A DNA stretch of 13,074 nucleotides, taken from NCBI GenBank assembly GCA_028679325.1, contig JAJRBS010000180.1:1-13074 (forward strand), written 5' to 3'. A program made the position numbers and the translations under genes. This stretch comes from Methanoregulaceae archaeon. GTDB lineage: Archaea; Halobacteriota; Methanomicrobia; Methanomicrobiales; Methanospirillaceae. The notes under the pieces are model-generated. The model made no database searches, was not told where the DNA came from, and saw only the letters and a list, made by a program, of their open reading frames with translations. Shown piece after piece: positions 1 through 5,842 of the stretch (position 1 is the first letter of the stretch; the number at the start of each line of letters is the position of its first letter).

Positions 1-1
1 T

Positions 2-181
2 CCCATAAAACAGGAATATCTGACGGCTCTGGACTACCTGCGGCTCACCTGCGTCGATATTATAAGCGCTTCGCATGCAAATACAGCCGATGAAGCCCAG
101 GAGTTCATAAATTCAGCAACGGGAAATCTGAAAGAAGCCAACCTTCATATGGTTTGGGTAAGGCAGAAGATGCCTTCCTGA
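2..181 (+). CDS. C-terminal end of an unrecognised protein (partial)
   Basis: An open frame runs in from the left edge and ends in TGA at 179-181, giving the last 59 residues of a protein whose start lies outside the window. The segment is rich in Ala, Glu, Asn and Leu, looks largely helical, and ends in a basic tail (VRQKMPS). It has no cysteine cluster, no membrane segment and no motif I recognise, so no function is assigned. The frame is preferred because the other two forward frames are interrupted early. The codon use is less GC-biased than in the genes that follow. It may be the end of a helical accessory protein, but that is a guess. Confidence 0.5.
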   Translation, partial: PIKQEYLTALDYLRLTCVDIISASHANTADEAQEFINSATGNLKEANLHMVWVRQKMPS

Positions 182-236
182 AATATCCGAAAAATGAAAT
201 GCCCCGGCCTTGCTCTGGTTGACACGGGAAATTACT

Positions 237-246
237 CTTTATATTT
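237..246 (+). promoter_or_regulatory. TATA-like box upstream of the PHP-truA operon
   Basis: CTTTATATTT is the best archaeal box A candidate in the interval before the PHP gene. It would start transcription near 262-268, inside the inverted repeat that follows. A second box at 320-327 (ATATAATC) would start transcription near 350. Which one is used cannot be told from sequence. Confidence 0.35.
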
Positions 247-248
247 CT

Positions 249-278
249 GATCGGTGGAACACAGGAACTCTACCGATC
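249..278 (+). repeat. 10-bp inverted repeat (hairpin or operator) before the PHP gene
   Basis: The left arm GATCGGTGGA (249-258) and right arm TCTACCGATC (269-278) pair over 10 bp with one G:T pair, around a 10-nt loop. No oligo-T tract follows, so it is unlikely to be a simple terminator. It lies just downstream of the TATA-like box at 237-246, where an operator or a structured 5' leader could sit. Confidence 0.45.
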
Positions 279-414
279 CGTTAGTATCGCCGCAGCGCGT
301 CATATCAGATGAGAGCAGGATATAATCCGACTCTTGCCAAACAGGCAATCATGGCTTGCCGACAGGGAGATAGATTCCCTTAATATCGGTGAGACGAGAA
401 AAACATATGATCGA

Positions 415-1083
415 ATGCTCGCCTGCGACCTGCATGTCCATACCCGATATTCCCGCGACGGCGAGAGCGGTATAGAGGAGATCATCAGGAGGGCAGAAGC
501 TGCAGGGCTTGACGCTATCGCCATTACCGACCATGATACTGTTGAGGGGGCCATTGCCGCAAAATCTATCCCGACGCGACTGGTCATCATTCCCGGAATC
601 GAGGTATCGACTCGCCAGGGACACCTCATTGCTCTCGGTGTCACCGAAAAGATACCCTCCGGACTCGACGTCATGGAGACCATCCGTCTGGCCCGCCAGG
701 GCGGGGCCCTCCTCATCCTCCCCCATCCCTACCACATGTGGCGCCATGGGGTAGCCAGGAAACTCAGGTCAGCACTGTATGCTGTTGACGCAATCGAGGT
801 CTTCAACAGCAGGTATATCGTGGGCTCAGCGAACCTCAAGGCGGCGAAAATGGCCCGTCGCATCGGGAAACCCTGCGTTGGAGGATCAGATGCCCACCAT
901 GCCCGGTACATCGGTTTTGGAAGGACATGGGTTGAGGCCGACCGGAATGTCGAGTCCATCCTGTCCGCAATCCGTTGCGGCAGGACAACTGCCGGGGGAA
1001 AGATGACACCACTCCCGGGTTATACCCGCCAGTCTCTCCGGAGCACCTGGAGGAAATTCAAGAGAAGGATGTATCACCGGTGA
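415..1083 (+). CDS. PHP-domain metal-dependent phosphoesterase
   Basis: This is a 222-residue single-domain PHP (polymerase and histidinol phosphatase) protein, a cytosolic metal-dependent hydrolase of phosphate esters; the substrate is unknown. Metal-ligand motifs are visible in order: DLHVHT (5-10) with Asp15, ITDHD (37-41), PGIE (60-63) followed by GHLIALG (69-75), LPHPYH (102-107) and GSDAH (157-161). The ATG at 415 is chosen because PHP proteins of this type start a few residues before DLHVHT; a TTG at 334 would add 27 residues with no domain content. The last codons overlap the truA start as GTGA (1080-1083), so the two genes are probably translationally coupled. Homologues may act on nucleoside or nucleotide phosphates, for example 3',5'-bisphosphates, but this cannot be decided here. 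The family call is firm, the reaction open. Confidence 0.88.
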   Translation: MLACDLHVHTRYSRDGESGIEEIIRRAEAAGLDAIAITDHDTVEGAIAAKSIPTRLVIIPGIEVSTRQGHLIALGVTEKIPSGLDVMETIRLARQGGALLILPHPYHMWRHGVARKLRSALYAVDAIEVFNSRYIVGSANLKAAKMARRIGKPCVGGSDAHHARYIGFGRTWVEADRNVESILSAIRCGRTTAGGKMTPLPGYTRQSLRSTWRKFKRRMYHR

Positions 1084-1913
1084 GGCTCGCCTTCCGGACG
1101 GGTTATATCGGCGATCATTTCCTCGGTTCCCAGATGCAGGAGGACGATAGGACTGTCGAGGGCGAGTTTGTTTCTGCCTGCGTGCGGTCAAAGATATTCT
1201 CCAATCACCGGGAGGCACGGTTCCTTGCAGCAGGGCGGACCGACCGTGGTGTCCACGCCCGCGGGCAGGTGTTTGCCCTGTCAACAGAAGTCCCGGAGAG
1301 GGCCATAGCCGTCCTCAACTGGCAGCTCCCGAAAGATATCTGGGTAACCGGTTTTTCCGTGGTGGATGACGCCTTTAACCCGAGATTTCGTGCTATCCGA
1401 CGGACTTACCGGTATTACTTCGGCCAGAGAGATCTGGATTGTGAGAGTATGGCAGAGGCTTCATCCCTCTTCTGCGGGTGCCATGACTTCAGCTCCTTCG
1501 CACGGGTCGAGAACAAGGATCCTTCCAGGAATGTTCTTGAGGCACGGGTCTTTCCCGACGGGGATCTGATCTGTTTTGAGGTAAGCGCCGAGAGCTTTCT
1601 CTGGCACATGGTCAGATACATGGCTGCAGCACTCCTCCTGATCGGCATCGGGGAATGGACACTTGAGGATATCCAGGAGCGGCTGAACGAAGGAAGGATA
1701 CGGCCGCTCTCTCCCGCTCCTCCCCGCCACCTGGTCCTCTGGGACGTGGACTGCGGTCTCGCCTTTTCTCCGCTCCCTGCCGGCAGGTCAGCAGATCTGG
1801 TGAGGGACCACCGGGACGACCATGCTGTGATGGCACGGATCTGCGAACTCCTGGGGGAGGATTTACGGGGAACATTCCTGCGAAAAAAGCCAGCTCCGTT
1901 GACGAATTCCTGA
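1080..1913 (+). CDS. truA: tRNA pseudouridine synthase A
   Basis: TruA converts uridines in the tRNA anticodon stem-loop (positions 38-40) to pseudouridine. The signature GRTDRGVHA is at residues 52-60, with Asp55 as the catalytic aspartate. RTYRYYF in the middle and the later FLWHMVRYM segment are typical of the family. The length of 277 residues fits TruA. The start is the GTG at 1080, overlapping the PHP stop by four bases and preceded by AGAAGGA as a ribosome binding site. An in-frame upstream ATG at 975 lies inside the PHP gene and would add 35 unrelated residues. The N-terminal TGYIGDHFLGSQMQ replaces the usual bacterial YDGT-F-GWQ version, as expected for archaeal members. The C-terminus (last ~35 residues) is a charged, less conserved tail. 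Confidence 0.93.
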   Translation: MRLAFRTGYIGDHFLGSQMQEDDRTVEGEFVSACVRSKIFSNHREARFLAAGRTDRGVHARGQVFALSTEVPERAIAVLNWQLPKDIWVTGFSVVDDAFNPRFRAIRRTYRYYFGQRDLDCESMAEASSLFCGCHDFSSFARVENKDPSRNVLEARVFPDGDLICFEVSAESFLWHMVRYMAAALLLIGIGEWTLEDIQERLNEGRIRPLSPAPPRHLVLWDVDCGLAFSPLPAGRSADLVRDHRDDHAVMARICELLGEDLRGTFLRKKPAPLTNS

Positions 1914-1954
1914 TCCCTGTTCAGCTATTCCTCCAAATTTCATCCAAGACAGCG

Positions 1955-1968
1955 GGTGAGACCTCACC
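1955..1968 (+). repeat. 14-bp palindrome downstream of truA
   Basis: GGTGAG (1955-1960) and CTCACC (1963-1968) form a perfect inverted repeat separated by AC. The 2-nt spacer is too short for a good RNA hairpin, so a DNA-binding palindrome is as likely as a transcript structure. It lies about 40 bp after truA and before the oligo-T tract. Confidence 0.3.
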
Positions 1969-1982
1969 AGGACAGTGAACCA

Positions 1983-1996
1983 GGGTTCCCTTTTTT
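1983..1996 (+). terminator. Oligo-T terminator after truA
   Basis: GGG-TT-CCC is followed directly by six T residues (1991-1996). Archaeal termination depends mainly on T-runs, so this is a plausible end for the PHP-truA transcript. Confidence 0.45.
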
Positions 1997-2021
1997 CCTG
2001 GCCTCCGTCGTCCTGAAGGAA

Positions 2022-2034
2022 GGCTCCGGGAGCC
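2022..2034 (+). repeat. GGCTCC-G-GGAGCC palindrome before the YkgJ-type gene
   Basis: A perfect 6-bp inverted repeat with a one-base centre (2022-2034) contains the only good Shine-Dalgarno-like GGAG (2029-2032) upstream of the next gene. Its spacing suits an ATG at 2044 or 2047 better than the ATG at 2077. It may be an operator or simply an RBS in a palindromic context. Confidence 0.3.
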
Positions 2035-2076
2035 AGTATCTTGATGATGGGCCGGAAACAATACGGCTGTACGAAA

Positions 2077-2532
2077 ATGGCAGAATTCATCTGCACCCGG
2101 TGTGGGAAGTGCTGCATCAGCCTCGGACGGAATATCAGGATAGAACGAAGCCTCTCACCGGTTCAGCACTACTGCCGTATGGGAATTTCCGGGGATATCG
2201 TCATGGTGACTTTACCTCCTGAACACCGCGATCTTTATGCCTCCGGGGAAAGTGACCCCGGATGGTGCCCTTTCCTGCGAAGAGGTCACGGCGATATCTT
2301 CACGTGTACTGTCTATGGTTCCCGGCCAGGAATCTGCAGAGAATTCCGGTGCAGGACAATGACCATTCTTGACCGTGAGGGGCGGGAGGTCGGACAAGTC
2401 ACAGGACGATCATCGTTGAAGACGTCGGATATGGCTCTGGAAGCGCTCTGGAAGGGGCTGCAGGGATCATCCCCTGAAGAGAGAATCCGGGAACTCTCCC
2501 GTCATGGTTACCATGCCGAACCCTTCTCGTGA
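2077..2532 (+). CDS. YkgJ-type CxxCxxCC zinc- or iron-chelating protein
   Basis: This 151-residue cytosolic protein of the YkgJ/CxxCxxCC family is predicted to bind a zinc or iron-sulfur centre. The hallmark C-TR-C-GK-CC is at residues 6-13, followed by further cysteines in HYC, WCPF, FTC and GICREFRC, the usual spaced ligand set. The family is widespread, and some relatives are linked to protein methylation or flagellin modification, but most have no known function. The start at 2077 gives the family's usual N-terminus just before the first cysteine. In-frame ATGs at 2044 and 2047 lie about 11-14 nt after a GGAG and would add 10-11 residues, so the start is uncertain. It lies between the truA terminator and the por promoter and may be monocistronic. 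Confidence 0.8.
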   Translation: MAEFICTRCGKCCISLGRNIRIERSLSPVQHYCRMGISGDIVMVTLPPEHRDLYASGESDPGWCPFLRRGHGDIFTCTVYGSRPGICREFRCRTMTILDREGREVGQVTGRSSLKTSDMALEALWKGLQGSSPEERIRELSRHGYHAEPFS

Positions 2533-2540
2533 TGCACGTG

Positions 2541-2558
2541 AGAATCATTCTTCTTTAT
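2541..2558 (+). promoter_or_regulatory. Candidate promoter and palindrome of the por operon
   Basis: AGAAT-C-ATTCT (2541-2551) is a perfect palindrome that runs into a weak TATA-like TTTATG (2553-2558). A start near 2578-2582 would leave a short leader before the porB ATG. Position and symmetry suit a regulator site, but the box is weak and read-through from the upstream gene is possible. Confidence 0.3.
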
Positions 2559-2593
2559 GGTGAGACGGACCAACCGGAAGAGCGTGTCCTGAT

Positions 2594-3475
2594 ATGACCG
2601 AGATCCCCCGCGAGGAGTTTGTCCTGAAGTGTACCTCGGCCTGTGCGGGTTGCCCTTCGTCGCTGGCACTCCGCTACGTGCTCAAGGCGGCCGGGCATGA
2701 TACCGTCCTGGTCGTACCGGCCTGCTGTACAAGCGTCATCCAGGGGATCTTCCCCTTCACCTCCCTGAACGTCACCGTCTACAACATCGCTTTCGCCGCG
2801 GCAGCCGCCTGCGCTTCAGGGATGAGCGAGGCCTTCCGGAAGGCAGGGAAAAAGACCAGCGTCATCGTGTATGCCGGGGACGGGGGCACAGTGGACATCG
2901 GTCTCCAGGGCCTCTCGGCTGCCCTGGAACGGGAGGAGGACTTCCTGTACGTCTGCTATGACAACGAGGCCTACTCCAATACGGGAATGCAGCGGTCCGG
3001 CGCGACGCCGTACGGGGCCCGTACCACAACCACACCGGCGGGTAAGACCCATCCGAAGAAGGACCTGGACGGTATCGTCGCCGCCCACAACCCGCCCTAC
3101 ATGGCCACGACCTGTGTGGCCTACCCCCAGGATGTCTTCCGGAAGGTGCAGAAAGCCCTCTCCATCCGCGGTCCAAGCTTCATCCACCTGCTCGCCCCCT
3201 GCCCGACAAGCTGGAGGTTCTCCCCGGACCTGACCATCGAGATGGGAAAACGCGCCATCAGGTCCGGTATGTGGATCCTGTATGAGAGGGAATTTGGGAA
3301 AGTGACCATCAACAGTGTCTCGAAGGCAGCACTGAAGAATCCCCTGCCCCTTGAGGATTACCTCTCTCCCCAGGGACGATTTTCTGGCATCGGCCAGAGG
3401 GAGAAAGATATCCTCATTTCCCAGGCGCGGAAGATGGCGAAACGCCTTATACACGAAGAGGAAGGGGTATGCTGA
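2594..3475 (+). CDS. porB: Pyruvate:ferredoxin oxidoreductase, beta subunit
   Basis: PorB carries the thiamine diphosphate site and one [4Fe-4S] cluster of pyruvate:ferredoxin oxidoreductase, which interconverts pyruvate plus CoA with acetyl-CoA, CO2 and reduced ferredoxin. In methanogens it mainly makes pyruvate for biosynthesis. The ThDP/Mg motif starts at GDGGTVDIG (95-103) and continues to YDNEAYSNTG (122-131), followed by QRSGATP, typical of pyruvate-type rather than 2-oxoglutarate or branched-chain enzymes. Cluster ligands fit Cys17 and Cys20 (CAGC), Cys44 or Cys45, and Cys203 (APCP). The length of 293 residues is normal. The ATG at 2594 gives the expected N-terminus; the preceding GGAAG is 12-13 nt away. 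Its end overlaps porA by 7 nt. It lies first in the operon, whereas por clusters usually place beta last. Confidence 0.95.
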   Translation: MTEIPREEFVLKCTSACAGCPSSLALRYVLKAAGHDTVLVVPACCTSVIQGIFPFTSLNVTVYNIAFAAAAACASGMSEAFRKAGKKTSVIVYAGDGGTVDIGLQGLSAALEREEDFLYVCYDNEAYSNTGMQRSGATPYGARTTTTPAGKTHPKKDLDGIVAAHNPPYMATTCVAYPQDVFRKVQKALSIRGPSFIHLLAPCPTSWRFSPDLTIEMGKRAIRSGMWILYEREFGKVTINSVSKAALKNPLPLEDYLSPQGRFSGIGQREKDILISQARKMAKRLIHEEEGVC

Positions 3476-4581
3476 CCATTGCCACCGGCAACAAGGCCGT
3501 TGCCGCAGCTGTCAAGGAGCTCAGGCCTGCGGTCATCGCTGCCTATCCCATCACGCCGCAGACAGAGATCGTGGAGCAGATAGCTGCCTGGGTGGCAGCG
3601 GGAGAACTTGACAGCAGCTACATCCCGGTTGAGAGCGAGCACTCGGCCATGGCCGCCTGCATCGGGGCAAGCGTCACCGGTGCAAGGACTTTTACGGCGA
3701 CGAGCTCCCAGGGTCTTGCCTACATGCACGAGATGGTCAACTGGGCGGCGGGAGCACGGCTCCCGATCGTCATGGCCAATGTGAACAGGGCGCTCGCCCC
3801 GGGATGGAACATCTGGGCAGAGCACACCGATGCCTTCCAGGAACGGGACACCGGATGGCTCCAGGTCTATGTGGGCACGGTCCAGGAAGCCTACGACACA
3901 GTTGTCATGGCCTATCGGATAGCTGAGCACGAAGAGGTGCTCCTCCCGGTCATGGTCAACCTCGACGGCTTCCTCTTGTCCCACAGCACGCAGTCACTCG
4001 AGACCGACAGTCCGGGTGACTTTGTCCCTCCCTTCCGGCTCCCCCACGCCATTGATGTTGCCCATCCAGCCGGCTACGGCACCCTGACCGGTCCGGATGA
4101 TTACTTCAGGTTCCGGTGGGACATCGAGCGCTCGATGCGGAATTCGTCCCGGGTCATAAGGGAGACCGAACAGGACTTTTCCCGGCGTTTCGGAAGAACC
4201 TACGCGCCGGTCGAGGAATACCGTGCCGATGACGCCGACGTGGTTGTCATCGCCGTTGGCACGCTCGGGAAAGAGGCTGAGGTGGCAGTCGATCTGCTCC
4301 GCCGGGAGGGGATCAGGGCCGGCTCCCTCCGGATCCGGTGGTTCCGCCCCTTCCCTGACCTCGACCTGTCAGGAAGGGAGCTCGTGGTCATCGACCGGGA
4401 CTACTCGTTCGGGTTTTCCGGCATCCTGGCCGGGAGTCTGCGGGCACGAACCCGGGCTGATCCCTACAGTGTTATCGCCGGGCTCGGTGGGCAGGAAGTA
4501 ACCTACGATGATATCGCCGGTTTCGTCAGGGGACGTGAACCGGGAAGAGAGCTCTGGTTCGGGGTAGACCGGAATGTATGA
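3469..4581 (+). CDS. porA: Pyruvate:ferredoxin oxidoreductase, alpha subunit
   Basis: PorA contributes the substrate side of the active site and pairs with PorB over the thiamine diphosphate. Visible motifs are YPITPQTE (26-33), VESEHSAM (54-61), TATSSQGL (76-83), NVNRAL (104-109) and HTDAFQERDTGW (119-130), all characteristic of pyruvate-type alpha subunits. The later half (about 235-345) is the C-terminal transketolase-like domain, including VVVIAVGTLG and IRWFRPFPD. At 370 residues it is slightly shorter than many PorA proteins. The ATG at 3469 follows a strong ribosome binding site (GAGGAAGGGG) inside the end of porB, a 7-nt overlap. Its own end overlaps porC by 8 nt, so subunit synthesis is probably coupled and stoichiometric. 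The pyruvate assignment comes from these motifs and the PorB partner. Confidence 0.94.
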   Translation: MLTIATGNKAVAAAVKELRPAVIAAYPITPQTEIVEQIAAWVAAGELDSSYIPVESEHSAMAACIGASVTGARTFTATSSQGLAYMHEMVNWAAGARLPIVMANVNRALAPGWNIWAEHTDAFQERDTGWLQVYVGTVQEAYDTVVMAYRIAEHEEVLLPVMVNLDGFLLSHSTQSLETDSPGDFVPPFRLPHAIDVAHPAGYGTLTGPDDYFRFRWDIERSMRNSSRVIRETEQDFSRRFGRTYAPVEEYRADDADVVVIAVGTLGKEAEVAVDLLRREGIRAGSLRIRWFRPFPDLDLSGRELVVIDRDYSFGFSGILAGSLRARTRADPYSVIAGLGGQEVTYDDIAGFVRGREPGRELWFGVDRNV

Positions 4582-5101
4582 GATCAGGATCCATTCACGT
4601 GGCGGCGAGGGTGGTGTCACCGCCGCCCGGCTTCTTGCCCTCGCAGCGTTCAGGGACGGTAAGTACGCCACCGCCTGTCCGCTGTACGGAGCAGAGCGGA
4701 GGGGCGCACCCGTTGTATCCTATGTCCGGATCGACGATCACCCTATCCGGATCTACAGCCAGATACGAAACCCGGACCTGGTGGTTGTGCTCGATACAGG
4801 TGTCATGGAAGCCGTCGATGTCCTGCACGGCCTGAAACCGGGTGGATGGGTTTTGATCAATGCTCCGAAGGCTGAAGAGATTCCTGGCCATCGATCGTAT
4901 CCTGTTGATCTCACCGGGATTGCCCTATCCCTTGGGCTGGTGATCGCGGGAAGCCCGGTCCTCGACACCCCTGTCCTCGGTGCGCTCGCAAAGATGGGCA
5001 TTATTTCACTGGAATCTGCAAAAGCTGCTATTACGGAGATGTTCTCTGATGAACGAAACGTCAGGGCCGCCGAAGCAGCTTACCAGGAGCTTCTGCCATG
5101 A
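4574..5101 (+). CDS. porC: Pyruvate:ferredoxin oxidoreductase, gamma subunit
   Basis: This 175-residue gamma subunit (also called PorG) belongs to the catalytic-domain family shared by 2-oxoacid:ferredoxin oxidoreductases and helps bind CoA and shape the enzyme. The N-terminal signature appears as SRGGEGG (8-14) in place of the commoner GRGGQG, followed by FRDGKYA and the diagnostic YGAERRGAP (38-46). The later VVVLDTGVME and LINAP segments fit the Rossmann-like core. The ATG at 4574 overlaps porA by 8 nt. A second ATG at 4578 is in another frame and encodes only a shadow. The stop overlaps the porD start as ATGA. The Gln-to-Glu change in the glycine-rich motif is mild but worth comparing among relatives. 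Confidence 0.93.
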   Translation: MYEIRIHSRGGEGGVTAARLLALAAFRDGKYATACPLYGAERRGAPVVSYVRIDDHPIRIYSQIRNPDLVVVLDTGVMEAVDVLHGLKPGGWVLINAPKAEEIPGHRSYPVDLTGIALSLGLVIAGSPVLDTPVLGALAKMGIISLESAKAAITEMFSDERNVRAAEAAYQELLP

Positions 5102-5343
5102 GCACGGCACCGGCCATGAGCAGGCCGAAGCAGGGGGCTTCGGGAAAGACCGGGGCCTGGAGAATATTCCGGCCCCGGATCGACAAGGATGCCTGTAATG
5201 CCTGTGGCCTCTGTGCCCTCTCCTGCCCGGACGCGGCCATTGGCGAAGACCTGGAGATCGATCTCGAGTACTGCAAGGGCTGCGGGATCTGTGCCCATGA
5301 ATGCCCGAAGAAGGCGATTAGCATGAAACGGGAAGAAAAATAG
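5098..5343 (+). CDS. porD: Pyruvate:ferredoxin oxidoreductase, delta subunit (2[4Fe-4S] ferredoxin)
   Basis: This 81-residue subunit carries electrons from the PorB cluster to external ferredoxin. Two CxxCxxCxxxC cluster motifs are visible at Cys33-36-39-43 and Cys59-62-65-69, each followed by Pro as in bacterial-type ferredoxins. TGAWRIFRP (18-26), just before the first cluster, is characteristic of Por delta subunits and separates it from free ferredoxins. The ATG at 5098 overlaps the porC stop by four bases and has GGAG at 5086-5089 as a ribosome binding site. An in-frame ATG at 5116 would remove six residues. It closes the operon; a weak T-rich segment (GGGTTTATTAT, about 5369-5379) follows, just before the convergent gene. 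Confidence 0.94.
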   Translation: MSTAPAMSRPKQGASGKTGAWRIFRPRIDKDACNACGLCALSCPDAAIGEDLEIDLEYCKGCGICAHECPKKAISMKREEK

Positions 5344-5378
5344 TATTCCCGGAACTACCGTTCAGGAAGGCGGGTTTA

Positions 5379-5759
5379 TTATCGGCATGCCTCGTCTTCG
5401 GTATCGATCGGACACTGCCCCATGTACTCGAGGTCAAACTTGTAGAAGTGCGTGAACCCGCAGTTACGGCATCGGACCGTGAAGTGGTTACAGCCGATGA
5501 ACATATCGTGGGGACCCGTGACCCGGCAGTTACGGCAGCTGGCCGGGACCACCATCTCCCAGGTATCATAACACCCGATGGGAGTATACCTTCCCTCGCG
5601 GGCGACTTCCTCCACCCGCGGGATAAAAATCCGGGTTGCGCCGCAGTTCTCACACATGACCTGTGCCCGGTAGGGCACCGCCTTGATGACCTGGTCTGCT
5701 TCCTTTCCGCAATGGTAACAGGAGGTCCGGTACCTGGTGAAGATGAACCGGTCGATCAT
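5379..5759 (-). CDS. Uncharacterised protein with four CxxC zinc knuckles
   Basis: This 126-residue soluble protein has four CxxC pairs: Cys14-17 (CYHC), Cys36-39 (CENC), Cys75-78 (CRNC) and Cys97-100 (CRNC). Single cysteines occur at 63, 90, 116 and 125. The spacing suggests two zinc ribbons in tandem, pairs one and two forming one and pairs three and four the other. The arrangement CxxC-x18-CxxC appears both times, so an internal duplication is possible. No catalytic motif is seen. Zinc-ribbon proteins of this size in archaea often bind nucleic acid or assist larger complexes, but no function can be assigned. The ATG at 5759 sits about 25 nt from a TATA-like TTTCTTATAG on the minus strand, suggesting a nearly leaderless transcript. 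It is convergent with porD and downstream of the thermosome, from which a terminator appears to separate it. Confidence 0.8.
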   Translation of the reverse strand: MIDRFIFTRYRTSCYHCGKEADQVIKAVPYRAQVMCENCGATRIFIPRVEEVAREGRYTPIGCYDTWEMVVPASCRNCRVTGPHDMFIGCNHFTVRCRNCGFTHFYKFDLEYMGQCPIDTEDEACR

Positions 5760-5780
5760 GTATGACTATTTCGATACCGG

Positions 5781-5790
5781 CTATAAGAAA
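5781..5790 (-). promoter_or_regulatory. TATA-like box for the four-CxxC gene
   Basis: On the minus strand the sequence reads TTTCTTATAG, centred about 26 nt before the ATG at 5759. That predicts initiation at or next to the start codon. It lies directly after the thermosome oligo-T terminator. Confidence 0.4.
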
Positions 5791-5804
5791 TGAGTCGTTT
5801 GCGT

Positions 5805-5819
5805 AAAAAAAGTGAAAAA
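5805..5819 (-). terminator. Oligo-T terminator of the thermosome gene
   Basis: On the minus strand, 23 nt after the thermosome stop, the transcript would carry T5 (5815-5819) and then T7 (5805-5811). Successive T-runs are the usual archaeal termination signal. Confidence 0.6.
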
Positions 5820-5842
5820 GGGTTCCTGAGGGGATCGGGCGA

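Larger units (their letters stand above)
182..414 (+). other. 233-bp non-coding interval ahead of the PHP gene
   Basis: This stretch is AT-richer than its surroundings. It holds a TATA-like box CTTTATATTT at 237-246, a second box ATATAATC at 320-327, and a 10-bp inverted repeat at 249-278. No tRNA cloverleaf or convincing C/D-box sRNA was seen. The only short frame (194-250, 18 codons) has no supporting evidence. Confidence 0.6.

Noticed and set aside
194..250. Possible 18-codon leader peptide before the hairpin at 249-278
   Set aside because: There is no ribosome binding site, no run of regulatory codons, and it starts upstream of the best TATA box, so it would not be on the main transcript.
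334..414. TTG-initiated 27-residue N-terminal extension of the PHP protein
   Set aside because: The extension has no domain content, and the family normally starts just before DLHVHT, so the ATG at 415 is preferred.
182..414. tRNA or C/D-box sRNA in the longest non-coding gap
   Set aside because: No cloverleaf arms or TTC loop consensus were found, and the box C and D matches are incomplete and wrongly spaced.
2816..3454. 212-codon minus-strand frame opposite porB
   Set aside because: It is an antisense shadow of the conserved porB gene with no recognisable motif and no promoter or ribosome binding site.
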